Assembly (NCBI RefSeq): GCF_002234595.1
Contig: NZ_NMUL01000010.1
Span: 62,001-126,000 of the forward strand
Direction: 5' to 3'
From: Amycolatopsis vastitatis
Lineage (GTDB): Bacteria > Actinomycetota > Actinomycetes > Mycobacteriales > Pseudonocardiaceae
DNA: 64,000 nt
The translations under genes and the position numbers were made by a program. This document shows, piece after piece, positions 1 to 10,805 of the stretch. A model generated the notes under the pieces. The model was not told the origin of the DNA. It ran no database searches and was given only the letters and a program-made list of their open reading frames with translations. Positions within the stretch are counted from its first letter, which is position 1. Each line of letters begins with the position of its first letter.

Positions 1-1
1 C

Positions 2-1749
<1,748 letters not shown>

Positions 1750-1856
1750 CTCGGCTGTTCGGTGGTTTCGAGTGAGGATGGTGCGGAGATGTCGGTGACG
1801 ATATTCGCTGTGACGGCGCGAGGGAGCCGGGCCACGGCCGGGCTGGGGTGGCCGCG

Positions 1857-2939
1857 ATGACCCACACCGTCGCCACGATCGAGCTCGACAACCAGCGCAT
1901 CGACCGGATCGTCCCGCTGGTCACCCCGGCCCTGCTGCACCACGAAATGCCGCTCAGCGCCACCGCGGCCGAGACGGTGCGAAAGGGCCGCGAGACCGTC
2001 GTCCGCGTCCTCGACGGCACGGACGACCGGCTGCTCGTGATCACCGGGCCGTGCTCCATCCACGACCCCGCCGCGGCGCTCGACTACGCCGGCCACCTCG
2101 CCGCGCTCGCCGGCGAGGTCGCCGACGACCTGCTGGTCGTCATGCGCGTGTACTTCGAGAAACCCCGGACCATCGGCGGCTGGAAGGGGCTCATCAACGA
2201 CCCCCACCTCGACGGCACCGGCGACGTCAACCACGGGCTGCGCACCGCCCGGCACCTCCTGCTGGAGCTCGCCGAACGCGGCCTGCCCGCGGCGTGCGAA
2301 TGGCTGGACACCACCATTCCCGCGTACTTCGCCGACACGGTCTCGTGGGGCGCCATCGGCGCCCGCACGGTGGAAAGCCAGAACCACCGCATGCTCGCCA
2401 GCGGCCTGTCCATGCCCGTCGGCTTCAAGAACCGCCGCGACGGCGACATCACCGTCGCCATCGACGCGATCCGGGCAGCCGCGGCACGCCACGTCCTGCC
2501 CGGCGTCGACCCCGGCGGCCTGCCCGCCATCCTGCACACGGCGGGCAACCCGGACTGCCACGTCGTCCTGCGCGGCGGTGACACCGCGCCCAACCACGAC
2601 GCCGCGTCCGTCCACAAGGCACTGACCGCGCTGGAGGCGGCGGGCCTGCCCGGCCGGGTGGTGATCGACGCCAGCCACGACAACAGCCGCAAGGACCACC
2701 ACCGCCAGCCCGCCGTCGCGGCCGAGATCGCCGGCCAGGTCGAGAGCGGACGGCACGGCATCGTCGGAGTCATGCTCGAGTCCAACCTCCGCGCCGGCCG
2801 CCAGGACCTCCAGCCGGGCCGGCCGCTGACCTACGGCCAGTCCATCACCGACGCCTGCATCGACGTCCCCACCACCCGGACGGTCCTCCACGGCCTCGCG
2901 GCGGCGGCCGCCGCCCGGCGAAGGCTCGGCACGCGCTGA
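1857..2939 (+). CDS. Class I (AroF/G/H-type) DAHP synthase
   Basis: 3-Deoxy-D-arabino-heptulosonate 7-phosphate synthase condenses phosphoenolpyruvate and erythrose 4-phosphate, the first step of the shikimate pathway. Signature blocks in order are ITGPCSIHDP, MRVYFEKPRT, GWKGLINDP, GARTVESQNHR, SMPVGFKNRRDGD, HVVLRGG and the metal-site block DASHDNSRKDH. About 360 residues is the normal length. A second, cluster-located DAHP synthase is a regular part of glycopeptide clusters, where it raises supply of tyrosine and Hpg; that role is inferred from the 100 bp spacing after dpgD. ATG 1857 is chosen; the GTG at 1848 in the same frame is an alternative, and neither has a strong Shine-Dalgarno sequence. 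This is the last gene of the cluster visible on this side. Confidence 0.9.
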   Translation: MTHTVATIELDNQRIDRIVPLVTPALLHHEMPLSATAAETVRKGRETVVRVLDGTDDRLLVITGPCSIHDPAAALDYAGHLAALAGEVADDLLVVMRVYFEKPRTIGGWKGLINDPHLDGTGDVNHGLRTARHLLLELAERGLPAACEWLDTTIPAYFADTVSWGAIGARTVESQNHRMLASGLSMPVGFKNRRDGDITVAIDAIRAAAARHVLPGVDPGGLPAILHTAGNPDCHVVLRGGDTAPNHDAASVHKALTALEAAGLPGRVVIDASHDNSRKDHHRQPAVAAEIAGQVESGRHGIVGVMLESNLRAGRQDLQPGRPLTYGQSITDACIDVPTTRTVLHGLAAAAAARRRLGTR

Positions 2940-3112
2940 GCCGTGGACCTCGGGCGAGCCGGGACGCCCGGGTTCGCAGGGGTCTCGCATCCGTCACCTG
3001 TACTCAGTGGACAGTGGGCGCGGCCGAGCATTGCCGAAGCCCCGCCCATCGGCCCGGCTGTGGACCGTGCGGGGTCGCTCTCAGTGATGCTGAACGACCT
3101 CTTCCCCCCGCC

Positions 3113-3132
3113 GAATGTGAGCGCTAACATTC
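3113..3132. promoter_or_regulatory. LacI-type operator upstream of the GH2 gene
   Basis: This 20 bp dyad has arms GAATGTGAGC and GCTAACATTC with one mismatched pair. The centre AGCGCT is the usual core of LacI-family operators in actinobacteria. It lies about 34 bp before the GH2 start, in the 226 bp gap after the DAHP synthase. The rest of that gap holds only a short CCGGG/CCCGG stem near 2960 and no gene. Which LacI protein binds is unknown; the one encoded at 14133-15206 is a candidate. Confidence 0.65.
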
Positions 3133-3165
3133 CGCTCGCCCGTCATCGAAGAGGGGACCGGTCCC

Positions 3166-6100
3166 ATGCGTCAGCCCAGTTCGCCGTTCCGTCGCTTCAC
3201 GAAATTGTCGATGGCCGCCGCGATGGTGACCGCCGCCGCGGTGGCGGTGCCGCCGGCCGCCACGGCGTCGACACCTTCGACGGCCGCCACGGCACCGGCC
3301 CCCGACGGCGTCGCCGCGGGCAACGCCGCGCTCGCCTCGGTGGACCTCGCCGGTCAGTGGAGCTTCACCCCGGCCGGAAAGGCGGCCACGTCGATCACCG
3401 TGCCCGGCGGCGGGTGGTACAAGCAGGGCTTCACCGACGTGTCGGAGGCGGTGTACTCCCGCACGGTCACCGTGCCGGACTCCGGGCAGCCGCAGTCGGC
3501 GTGGATCGAGTTCGGCGCGGTGAACCACCAGGCGACGCTGTCGGTCGACGGCCGGGTGGTGGCCACCCGGACCACCGCCTTCACGCCCTCGAACTTCGAC
3601 ATCAGCGCCTACGCCGCGCCCGGCACCACGCACACGATCAGCGTCGACGTGAAAGGCCGTGGGGCGCTGAAGAACCCGGCGAACGGCAAGTACGTCGTGC
3701 CCGACGCCGCCGAGTGGTCGGAGGCGGTTCCGCAGGGCATCTACCGGTCCGCGACCCTGCGGGTGTACCCGGCCGTGTACGTCAGCGACACGTTCGTCCG
3801 CCCGTCCGTGGCGAACCAGACGCTCAGCTACGACGTGTCGGTGGCCAACACCTCCGGCAGCGCGCGGTCGGTGACGCTGACCGGTGCGCTCGCCTCCGAC
3901 AACGGCGCTTCCTTCAGCTATCCGGCGTTGCCGGGCCGGACGGTCACGGTGGCCGCGCACTCGACGGCGACGGTCACCGTCGGCCCGGTCGCGTGGACGG
4001 CCGGTGCCGCCTCCTACTGGTGGCCGAACGTGCCCTACCGGGCGGGTTACCGGGCGCAGCTGCACCGGCTCTCGGTGCACGCGGCGACCGACGACGGCCA
4101 CACCAGTGACGCGAGCTACCGGTTCGGCTTCCGGGAAAGCACCCAGAACGGCGAGTACTACTACCTCAACGGCGTGCGCGTGAACCTGCGCGGCGACAAC
4201 CTGCAGGGCGCCGACTTCGACCGGATCGACAACGGCGGCAAGGGCGACGCCTACGACACCCTGCCCGGCTTCCTGCCGCCTTCGGCGGGCAACGGCGGCT
4301 GGCCGCAGGCGGTCGACAACTACCAGCGGCTCAACTACAACGTGGTCCGCGTCCACCAGGAGCCGGCCAGCCCGTACATGCTCGACGTCGCCGATGAGCT
4401 GGGCCTGATGATCATCGACGAGTCCGGCATCCGCGGCTCGAACGGCCTGCAGGACTTCGTCGCCGGGCACGACAACATGGTGGACCACGTCCGCGCGCTG
4501 ACCCTGCGCGACCGCAACCACGCCGCCGTCGTCCGCTGGAGCCAGTCCAACGAACCGGACCTGTCCGGCTTCGACTCCGAGCAGTTCGAGAAGGACCTCT
4601 ACGCCGCGATGAACGGCGCCGACGGCACCCGGCCGATCAGCGTCGACTCGGGTCCGGGGCAGCCGGCGAACCCCTACCCGGGCATCACGTACGCCAACTT
4701 CGCCACTTTCGGGCACTACCTCGACGGCCTGGGCAAGTACGGCGACCGCCTGCAGCCGGTGACCGGCAGGCCGGATGGCGAGGGCGAGTTCATCTGGCCG
4801 GCGTGCAACACCAAGCAGGGCTTCGAGTGGTTCGCCACGGCCACGGCGGCCAAGCGCGGCAAGGACGCCGCCGACCTGCGGCCCTACACGCTGCTGTCCG
4901 GCTGGACCGGGTTCGTGCCCGGGGTGCGGACCACCGACTTCACCCCGGAGGAGGGCGGCCACCCGATCTACGGCGCGGACAACCTGGCCGACCCGTGGAG
5001 CAACCCGCAGATCCAGCGCATCCAGGCCGCGTTCAACCCGGTCGCCGCGATCGACCTGCCCTACTGGGCGGCTTCCGGTGCGTCCGACGCGAACGGCACC
5101 TTCCCGCTCGCGCAGTCGGCGGACTCCTACCCGTACACCAGCGCCGTGACCCGGAACGTCACCGTGTTCAACGACGACCTCGGCGGCACCGCCGTCGGCT
5201 TCTCCTGGACGGCCCGGCTCGACCGGCCGGACGGCCCGGTCGTCGCCTCCGGCACCGAGAACCTCACCATTCCGCTCGGCTCCCGCGTCACGCGTCCCGT
5301 TTCGTTCACCACCCCGGCCAGTGGCACGCGGGTGTACCTGCAGCTGACCACGACGAAGTCGGGCAGCACGACGTTCAGCGACAACGTCCAGTTCTTCGGC
5401 CTCGGCTCGCCGACGTCCACTGTGGACGATGCGAGCACCGCGGTGACCTACAGCGGCAGCTGGGGGCACGCGACCGGCGAGCCGGGCACGTACGCCGGAA
5501 CCAACTCCTACAGCGACGTCACGGGTGACACGGCGACGTTCGGCTTCACCGGCACCGGAGTCACGCTGCGCGCCGTCACGGCCCCCGAGCACGGCATCGC
5601 GGGCGTGTCCGTCGACGGCGGCGCCGAGACGCTCGTCGACGAGTACTCCGCGGCGCGCACGGGCGACGTCGCGGTGTGGACGAGTCCCCGGCTGGTGTCC
5701 GGCAAGCACACGATCCGCGTACGGGTCACCGGCACGCAGCGGACCGGGGCGGCGCACGACTGGGTCACCGTCGACCGGTTCGAGGTCACCGACCAGCCCG
5801 TGGCCGGCACGAACTACCGGATCATCAACCGCAACAGCGGAAAACCGCTCGCCGTGGCGGGCGGGTCGGCGGCCGACGGCGCGCCGGTGGTCCAGCAAAG
5901 CGGTGCCGCCGCCTGGACGCTCGGCGCCGTCGGAGGCGGGTACACCCTGCGCAACACCGGCACCGGCAAGGCGCTCGACGTCAACGCCTTCTCCACCACG
6001 GTGGGGCTGCAGCTGCAGCAGTGGACCGCCACCGGTGCCACCAACCAGCAGTGGTACCTGCGGTCCACCGGGGACGGCTACTACACGATCGTCAGCCACG

Positions 6101-6213
6101 ACAGCGGGCTGGTGGCGGACGTGTACGGCTTTGACACCGGCGACGGGGCGAAGGTCGTGCAGTGGAACGCCACGGGCGGCGCGAACCAGCAGTGGCAGCT
6201 GGTCCCGGCCTGA
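3166..6213 (+). CDS. Secreted glycoside hydrolase family 2 enzyme with C-terminal ricin-type lectin
   Basis: This is a 1015-residue secreted enzyme of the beta-galactosidase/mannosidase superfamily. Residues 1-35 are a signal peptide ending near AATAST. Next come the GH2 sugar-binding domain (about 60-210), the immunoglobulin-like domain (about 210-330) and the TIM barrel. The barrel carries the general acid/base in WSQSNEPD (Glu463) and a likely nucleophile in GEGEFIWP (Glu541). A beta-sandwich (about 745-880) and a ricin-B/CBM13 trefoil (about 884-1015, QQW motifs) follow. The start has the Shine-Dalgarno sequence GAGGGGA. Substrate is not decided by sequence; hemicellulose or galactan side chains fit the GH3, GH11 and GH42 neighbours. 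The upstream LacI-type dyad suggests sugar control. Confidence 0.88.
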   Translation: MRQPSSPFRRFTKLSMAAAMVTAAAVAVPPAATASTPSTAATAPAPDGVAAGNAALASVDLAGQWSFTPAGKAATSITVPGGGWYKQGFTDVSEAVYSRTVTVPDSGQPQSAWIEFGAVNHQATLSVDGRVVATRTTAFTPSNFDISAYAAPGTTHTISVDVKGRGALKNPANGKYVVPDAAEWSEAVPQGIYRSATLRVYPAVYVSDTFVRPSVANQTLSYDVSVANTSGSARSVTLTGALASDNGASFSYPALPGRTVTVAAHSTATVTVGPVAWTAGAASYWWPNVPYRAGYRAQLHRLSVHAATDDGHTSDASYRFGFRESTQNGEYYYLNGVRVNLRGDNLQGADFDRIDNGGKGDAYDTLPGFLPPSAGNGGWPQAVDNYQRLNYNVVRVHQEPASPYMLDVADELGLMIIDESGIRGSNGLQDFVAGHDNMVDHVRALTLRDRNHAAVVRWSQSNEPDLSGFDSEQFEKDLYAAMNGADGTRPISVDSGPGQPANPYPGITYANFATFGHYLDGLGKYGDRLQPVTGRPDGEGEFIWPACNTKQGFEWFATATAAKRGKDAADLRPYTLLSGWTGFVPGVRTTDFTPEEGGHPIYGADNLADPWSNPQIQRIQAAFNPVAAIDLPYWAASGASDANGTFPLAQSADSYPYTSAVTRNVTVFNDDLGGTAVGFSWTARLDRPDGPVVASGTENLTIPLGSRVTRPVSFTTPASGTRVYLQLTTTKSGSTTFSDNVQFFGLGSPTSTVDDASTAVTYSGSWGHATGEPGTYAGTNSYSDVTGDTATFGFTGTGVTLRAVTAPEHGIAGVSVDGGAETLVDEYSAARTGDVAVWTSPRLVSGKHTIRVRVTGTQRTGAAHDWVTVDRFEVTDQPVAGTNYRIINRNSGKPLAVAGGSAADGAPVVQQSGAAAWTLGAVGGGYTLRNTGTGKALDVNAFSTTVGLQLQQWTATGATNQQWYLRSTGDGYYTIVSHDSGLVADVYGFDTGDGAKVVQWNATGGANQQWQLVPA
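5415..5427. repeat. GTCCAC-N-GTGGAC palindrome, copy 1
   Basis: Perfect 13 bp palindrome with a central T inside the GH2 coding region. In frame it reads Ser-Thr-Val-Asp with the rare threonine codon ACT. The same palindrome recurs at 21978 and 29577. Confidence 0.7.
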
Positions 6214-6259
6214 CCGTCTTGTCCACAATGGACGAAAATGCGGACCGAGGAGGGAACGC

Positions 6260-7043
6260 ATGCGCGGGTTCCGGACCATCGTTTCGGCACTGCTGATCGC
6301 CGGGGGACTGGTGGCTCCGGCCGGCCCGGCGGGAGCCCACCCGCCGGGTAGCCGCCGGGTTCCCGCCACCGCAGCGGGTCGTTGCCCTGGCTCAGGGCGA
6401 GGTAGACCTGCTCCTGGTCCAGGTCGCGCCGGAGACGGCGGGCAACGTCTGGGCGCCGGAGGCGTTCTACGACCCCATGCGCGGCGCGTACGTGGTGTTC
6501 TGGGCGTCCACGATCTACCCGGCCGACGACCCCGGTCACACCACGACGTCGTACAACCGGATCATGTCCGCGACCACCCGCGACTTCCGGACGTTCAGCG
6601 AGCCGAAGCCGTGGTTCGACCCGGGGCATTCGGTGATCGACTCCACGGTGATCCGGCACGACGGCGAGTACTACCGGTTCTCCCAGGACGACCGGGGCCC
6701 CGGCGGCGGTGGCTCGACGCCGTGCGGCCGGTACATCACCGAGGAGAAGTCCAAGGTGCTCACCAGCCGCAGCTACGACCTGGTGAAGGAGTGCGTCGGC
6801 CAGGGCGCGATCGTCGGCGGCGAAGGCCCGCTGGTGTTCCGGTCGAACACCGGGAAGCGGTGGTACCTGTTCATCGACGAGTACGGCGGCAAGGGCTACA
6901 AACCGTTCGAGACCACGGACCTGGCTTCGGGCGACTGGCAGCCGGTGGCGGACGCGCAGCTGCCCGGCAAGCCCCGGCACGGCACGGTCCTGCCGGTGAC
7001 GCGGGCCGAGTACCAGCGGCTGGCCGCGGCCTCCCGGCCTTGA
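6260..7043 (+). pseudogene. GH43-type glycoside hydrolase broken by a micro-inversion and deletion
   Basis: A good Shine-Dalgarno sequence (GAGGAGGGA) and ATG 6260 begin an intact signal peptide (MRGFRTIVSALLIAGG). The frame then becomes meaningless. From about 6423 a different frame reads VAPETAGNVWAPEAFYDP and continues as the C-terminal half of a five-bladed GH43-like hydrolase to the stop at 7043. Between them, the reverse complement of about 6340-6431 reads DQEQVYLALSQGNDPLRW, which looks like the missing N-terminal segment of the same enzyme family, in inverted orientation. Some 60 further residues are absent. The gene cannot make a full enzyme. An internal ATG at 6477 could start only the C-terminal half. 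Family assignment is by motif (WAPEAFYD; DSTVIRHDGEYYRF; GEGP). Confidence 0.75.
6325..6348. repeat. Inverted repeat at the left edge of the inverted GH43 segment
   Basis: Perfect 9 bp arms (CCCGGCGGG and CCCGCCGGG) surround the 6-base loop AGCCCA. The repeat sits exactly where the signal-peptide reading ends and the inverted segment begins, so it may mark the rearrangement junction. Confidence 0.6.
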
Positions 7044-7070
7044 CGGACTGAAGCCCACCGGCGCCGTGGG

Positions 7071-7118
7071 GGTCGTGAGTGGCAAGGCGGGTTCTCACCC
7101 GCCTTGCCACTCACGACC
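7071..7118. terminator. Bidirectional terminator hairpin
   Basis: Perfect 22 bp stem (left arm 7071-7092, right arm 7097-7118) with the 4-base loop TCTC. It lies between the convergent GH43 remnant and the GH3 gene and touches the GH3 stop codon. There is no T-run, as is usual in high-GC actinobacteria. The arm text GTCGTGAGTGGCAAGGCGGG resembles dispersed intergenic hairpins I remember from Amycolatopsis genomes. Confidence 0.8.
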
Positions 7119-10100
7119 TCAGCCGATGGCCAGGGTGAAGATGTGCATCGCCGCCGTGCCCATCGGCGCGCCGTCGCTGACGTCCGGCAGCGTCACGTAC
7201 TTCACCGTCTTGCCCGGCTGCAGCGGTATCGGCGCGTAGTACAGGCTCACCCGCTGGTCCAGCCGTCCGTTGCTGTTGTTGAGGTACGGGAGGGTGGTGA
7301 GAATGTCGCCGCCGGTCGCCGCGTTGGCCCACCAGTCCGCGAAGCTGACGGTGTGGGACTCGGTGGTGCCGTCGGTGTAGGTCACCGTCGCGGTGCCGCT
7401 CGGGCTGCCGTAGTCGCCGGCGCCGATCAGGCCGAGAGTGTGCCCGGAGCCGGAGATCGCGATGGTCTGGCCGCCGCCCGCCCCGCCGGCGACCACGTTG
7501 TCCGGGCTGCCGGGCTGCGCGTCCGGCCAGGTGAACGTCAGCCCGTCGTGGGTGAACGTCGCCCCCGGCGTGAGGCTGGGCGTCGCGGCGGCCAGTGCCT
7601 GCGCGGAGAAGCTGGCGTTGCCGCCGTCGAAGTTGCCCGCGCCGGGCGTGGCGTCGTCGCTGATGCCCACGTTGTTGTACGCCGCGGGGAACGACGGGTA
7701 CGGCGGATGCGGCAGCAGCACGGTGGTCGCGTCCACCGAGTTCCCCGGCCCGTTCACCGAGGTGAACGTGGCCTGCGCCGACACGTCGAACTTTCCGGGT
7801 TGCGCCGAGGCCGGGACGCCGACCTCCCAGGTGGTGCTGACGGTCCGGCCGGCCGGCACGACCGGGAAGGTGGCCGGCGAGGTGGCCTTCACGGTCCAGC
7901 CGCTGGGCACGGACAGCGTCATCGTCACGTCCCGCAACGGCCGGGCCCCGGCCGGGTTCGGCAGCGTGGTGGTGACGGGGTAGGTCGTGCCCGCCTGCAC
8001 CTGCGCCGGTGCGCTGAGCGAGAACGGTTGCTCGACGACCACGGGCGTGGTGCCGGTGACCCCGTCGACCGTGACGCTGATGGTCGCGACGCCGGGCGCC
8101 ACCATGGTCACCTTGCCGGTCCGGCTCACCTGGGCCACGCGCGGGTCGCTGCTGCGGTAGCCGACCCGTTTGCGCCCCAGGTCCACAAAGGACTGGTCGT
8201 TGTTCACGGCCTCGACGACGCGGTCGGCCGGCACGTGCTGCGCGGCCTGGGCGGTGTCGTCGGCGATCCAGGGGTTCTTGGCGGTCAGGTCGAGGGTCTG
8301 GCCCGGTGCGAACACCACCTGGCCGGGCTGCACGGTCACGTACTGGGTCTTCGGCTTGACGGTTCCGGTGACGGCCACCGTGGCGGTGCCGGCGAGGTGG
8401 CCGGCGTCGGCACCCACCCCGAACCGGTAGGCACCGTTGTAGACGACCTCGCGGTGCTTGCCCTCGTCCCAGAACGCCAGGTCGCCGATCCGCACCGGGA
8501 TGGCCAGGTGCTGGGTCCGTCCGGGCGCCAGCACGCCCGTCTTCTCGAAGCCGGCCAGGCGCTGGCGCGGCAGCTCCACCCCGGGCACGCCGAACGCCGT
8601 GGCGGCGTAGAGCTGGGCGACGGTGGCACCGGGCGTGCTGCCGGTGTTGGTCACGTCCACGTGCACGGTCACCCGCCCGTCGGCGTCGACGCTCCTGGTG
8701 TCGGCGTGCACGTGCGAGTAGGCGAACTTCGTGTAGGACAGGCCGTACCCGAACGGGTACGCCGGTGTGCCGGTGAAGTACTGGTAGGTGCGGCCGAGGC
8801 CGCCGGTCTGCGACGGCGTCAGCCCGTAGTTCTTCATGTCCGGCAGCTGCGTGTCGTCGGCGTACCAGGTGAAGTTCAGGTGCCCGCTGGGGTTCTGCTT
8901 GCCGAACAGGACGTCGGCCAGCGCGGTGCCCTGGCTTTCCCCGTTGTAGCCGCTGAACACGATGCCCGGGAAACCGTCCTTGGCGTGGGCGAGGGAAACG
9001 GCGCCGCCGGACTGGACGGCCAGCGCGGTCCGCGGGTTGCCGGCCGCCTTGACCTGGTCGAGCAGGGAGTCGTAGTTGCCCGGCATGGCGATGCTCGTGC
9101 GGTCCCGGCCCTCGGTGGCCACGTTCCCGTCCGTCCCGGCGACCACCACGACCAGATCGGCGGTCTTGATCGCGGAGAGCGTCTCCGCCGAGCAGGTCGC
9201 CGCCGTCGTCGTGCCGGTGGAGGTGCCGCACGCGTCGAACGTGACCGTGGCGGCCGGGTTGGCCGCCTTGACCGCGGTCGTGATGCCCTGGACCGCGTTC
9301 ACCTGCAGCGCGGGTTCGCCGGAGTAGCCGCCGAGGGTGACCTTGCCCGCGAGGTCGCCGACGACGACCACGGAGCCGAGCTTCGCCGGGTCGGCGGGCA
9401 GCAGCGGCGCGGCGGTGCCGGGGACCGCGTCGTTCTTCAGCAGGACCAGCGAGTTGGCGGCGACCTTCTCGGCCAGTGCCTGGTGCTCGGCGCTCTGGAT
9501 GACGTCCTTGGTGATCTTCGTGTAGGCGACCCGGTCCGGCGGGTCGAACTCGCCGGTCTGCATGCGCGTCGTGAACACGTGCACCAGCGCGTTGTCGAGC
9601 ACGCCCTCGGACAGCACCCCGGCCTTGATGGCCTCCTGGATGTTGGCCACGGTGGCTTCCGTGCCGGTGCAGTTGAGCTGGGTGCCCGCGCGCAGCGCGT
9701 ACGCCTGGCCACCGGCGGCGCCGGAGACCTGCTGCCCGGTCGCGGTGTTCGTCCACTGCGTTCCGGCGTTGGCGGTGGCCGTGGTCCAGCCCGGTGGCGC
9801 CCAGTTGTGGCTGCCCGGCGCGTAGACGTCGCCGACCGCGCCGCAGTCGGACGTGGTGTAGCCGTCGAAGCCGTAGGTACGCTGGGCCAGCTCGTTCGCC
9901 GTGTACGTGTCGGCGGGCGACGGCGTGCCGTTGATCGCGTTGTACGACGTCATCAGGCCGGACACGTGCGCGTCCTGGATCAGGTGCCGGAACTGCGCGG
10001 TGTAGTAGTCGCGGAGGTTGGCCTCGGTGGTGTCCGAGGAGTCCGCGTGCCGGTCGTTCTCGACGTTGTTGAGCGCGTAGTGCTTGGCCGTGGCCGCGAC

Positions 10101-10772
10101 CTTGAGGTAGGGCGTCGTCGGCCGGCCGGAGGCGGTCTGGCCCTGGTAGCCGTTCACGAACGCGCCGGCCATCTTCGAGACGAAGTAAGGGTCTTCGCCG
10201 AACCCTTCGTCGGTGCGGCCCCACCGCGGGTCGCGGTCCAGGTTCACCGTCGGCGCCCAGTAGGTCAGCGACCCGTAGTTGTTCTTGTCCGGGCCGATGT
10301 TGTTCTGCGCCACGCCCCACAGCGACTTGTCCAGCATGCCGCGGGCCTCGTCGGAGATCGCCGTGGTCTCCTGGTGGATCAGGCCCGCGTCCCAGGACAT
10401 CGAGCTCGCCAGGTTGGTCGGGAAGCTGGTGGCGTGCACCCCGCCGGTCGCCGTGCCGTGGTCGGTGTTCGCGCCGAGCGTGTTGAGCCCGTGCTGGCCC
10501 TCACTCCAGTACGTGTACTGCTGCACGCCCAGCCGCGGAATGGCCGGCGCGCTGTTGGTGCGCAGCTGCAGCACCTTTTCGCCGAGCGTCATGCGCGAGA
10601 CGAGGTCCGCGGCCCGTTCGGCGAAGCTGTAGTGCGTGTCGCGGTAGACCGGCAGCGCGGCCGAAGGCGGCGGGGCCGCCCACGCGGCCGGGACGAGCGT
10701 GGCCGCGGTCGTCGTGGCGGCGAGCAGGGCAGCGGCGGCGAGGCGTGCCCGCCGCCGGAGGAGCAAGGACAT
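7119..10772 (-). CDS. Secreted multidomain GH3 beta-xylosidase/glucosidase
   Basis: This 1217-residue exo-glycosidase has a signal peptide (residues 1-32, ending AAWA). The GH3 barrel follows, with PTVNLDRDPRWGR, KHYALNN and the nucleophile aspartate in TSDCGAV (Asp309), which resembles the xylosidase subgroup. Next are the GH3 C-terminal alpha/beta sandwich and a fibronectin-III-like domain (NTGSTPGATVAQLYA). A bacterial Ig-like (Big_2) domain (SSDPRVAQVSRTGKV), a NEW3-like domain (VTMTLSVPSGWTV) and a C-terminal beta-sandwich ending MHIFTLAIG complete it. It probably releases xylose from the oligomers made by the GH11 xylanase whose gene lies just upstream, 33 bp apart on the same strand. 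Beta-glucosidase or arabinofuranosidase activity cannot be excluded. Confidence 0.88.
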   Translation of the reverse strand: MSLLLRRRARLAAAALLAATTTAATLVPAAWAAPPPSAALPVYRDTHYSFAERAADLVSRMTLGEKVLQLRTNSAPAIPRLGVQQYTYWSEGQHGLNTLGANTDHGTATGGVHATSFPTNLASSMSWDAGLIHQETTAISDEARGMLDKSLWGVAQNNIGPDKNNYGSLTYWAPTVNLDRDPRWGRTDEGFGEDPYFVSKMAGAFVNGYQGQTASGRPTTPYLKVAATAKHYALNNVENDRHADSSDTTEANLRDYYTAQFRHLIQDAHVSGLMTSYNAINGTPSPADTYTANELAQRTYGFDGYTTSDCGAVGDVYAPGSHNWAPPGWTTATANAGTQWTNTATGQQVSGAAGGQAYALRAGTQLNCTGTEATVANIQEAIKAGVLSEGVLDNALVHVFTTRMQTGEFDPPDRVAYTKITKDVIQSAEHQALAEKVAANSLVLLKNDAVPGTAAPLLPADPAKLGSVVVVGDLAGKVTLGGYSGEPALQVNAVQGITTAVKAANPAATVTFDACGTSTGTTTAATCSAETLSAIKTADLVVVVAGTDGNVATEGRDRTSIAMPGNYDSLLDQVKAAGNPRTALAVQSGGAVSLAHAKDGFPGIVFSGYNGESQGTALADVLFGKQNPSGHLNFTWYADDTQLPDMKNYGLTPSQTGGLGRTYQYFTGTPAYPFGYGLSYTKFAYSHVHADTRSVDADGRVTVHVDVTNTGSTPGATVAQLYAATAFGVPGVELPRQRLAGFEKTGVLAPGRTQHLAIPVRIGDLAFWDEGKHREVVYNGAYRFGVGADAGHLAGTATVAVTGTVKPKTQYVTVQPGQVVFAPGQTLDLTAKNPWIADDTAQAAQHVPADRVVEAVNNDQSFVDLGRKRVGYRSSDPRVAQVSRTGKVTMVAPGVATISVTVDGVTGTTPVVVEQPFSLSAPAQVQAGTTYPVTTTLPNPAGARPLRDVTMTLSVPSGWTVKATSPATFPVVPAGRTVSTTWEVGVPASAQPGKFDVSAQATFTSVNGPGNSVDATTVLLPHPPYPSFPAAYNNVGISDDATPGAGNFDGGNASFSAQALAAATPSLTPGATFTHDGLTFTWPDAQPGSPDNVVAGGAGGGQTIAISGSGHTLGLIGAGDYGSPSGTATVTYTDGTTESHTVSFADWWANAATGGDILTTLPYLNNSNGRLDQRVSLYYAPIPLQPGKTVKYVTLPDVSDGAPMGTAAMHIFTLAIG

Positions 10773-10805
10773 CGGATCTCCGTGGTGTCGGTGGTGCCGG
10801 CCGTC

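Noticed and set aside
3124..6369. 1081-codon open frame on the minus strand
   Set aside because: Antisense shadow of the GH2 gene with low-complexity composition. Only its part opposite 6340-6431 looks like protein, and that is explained by the inverted GH43 segment.
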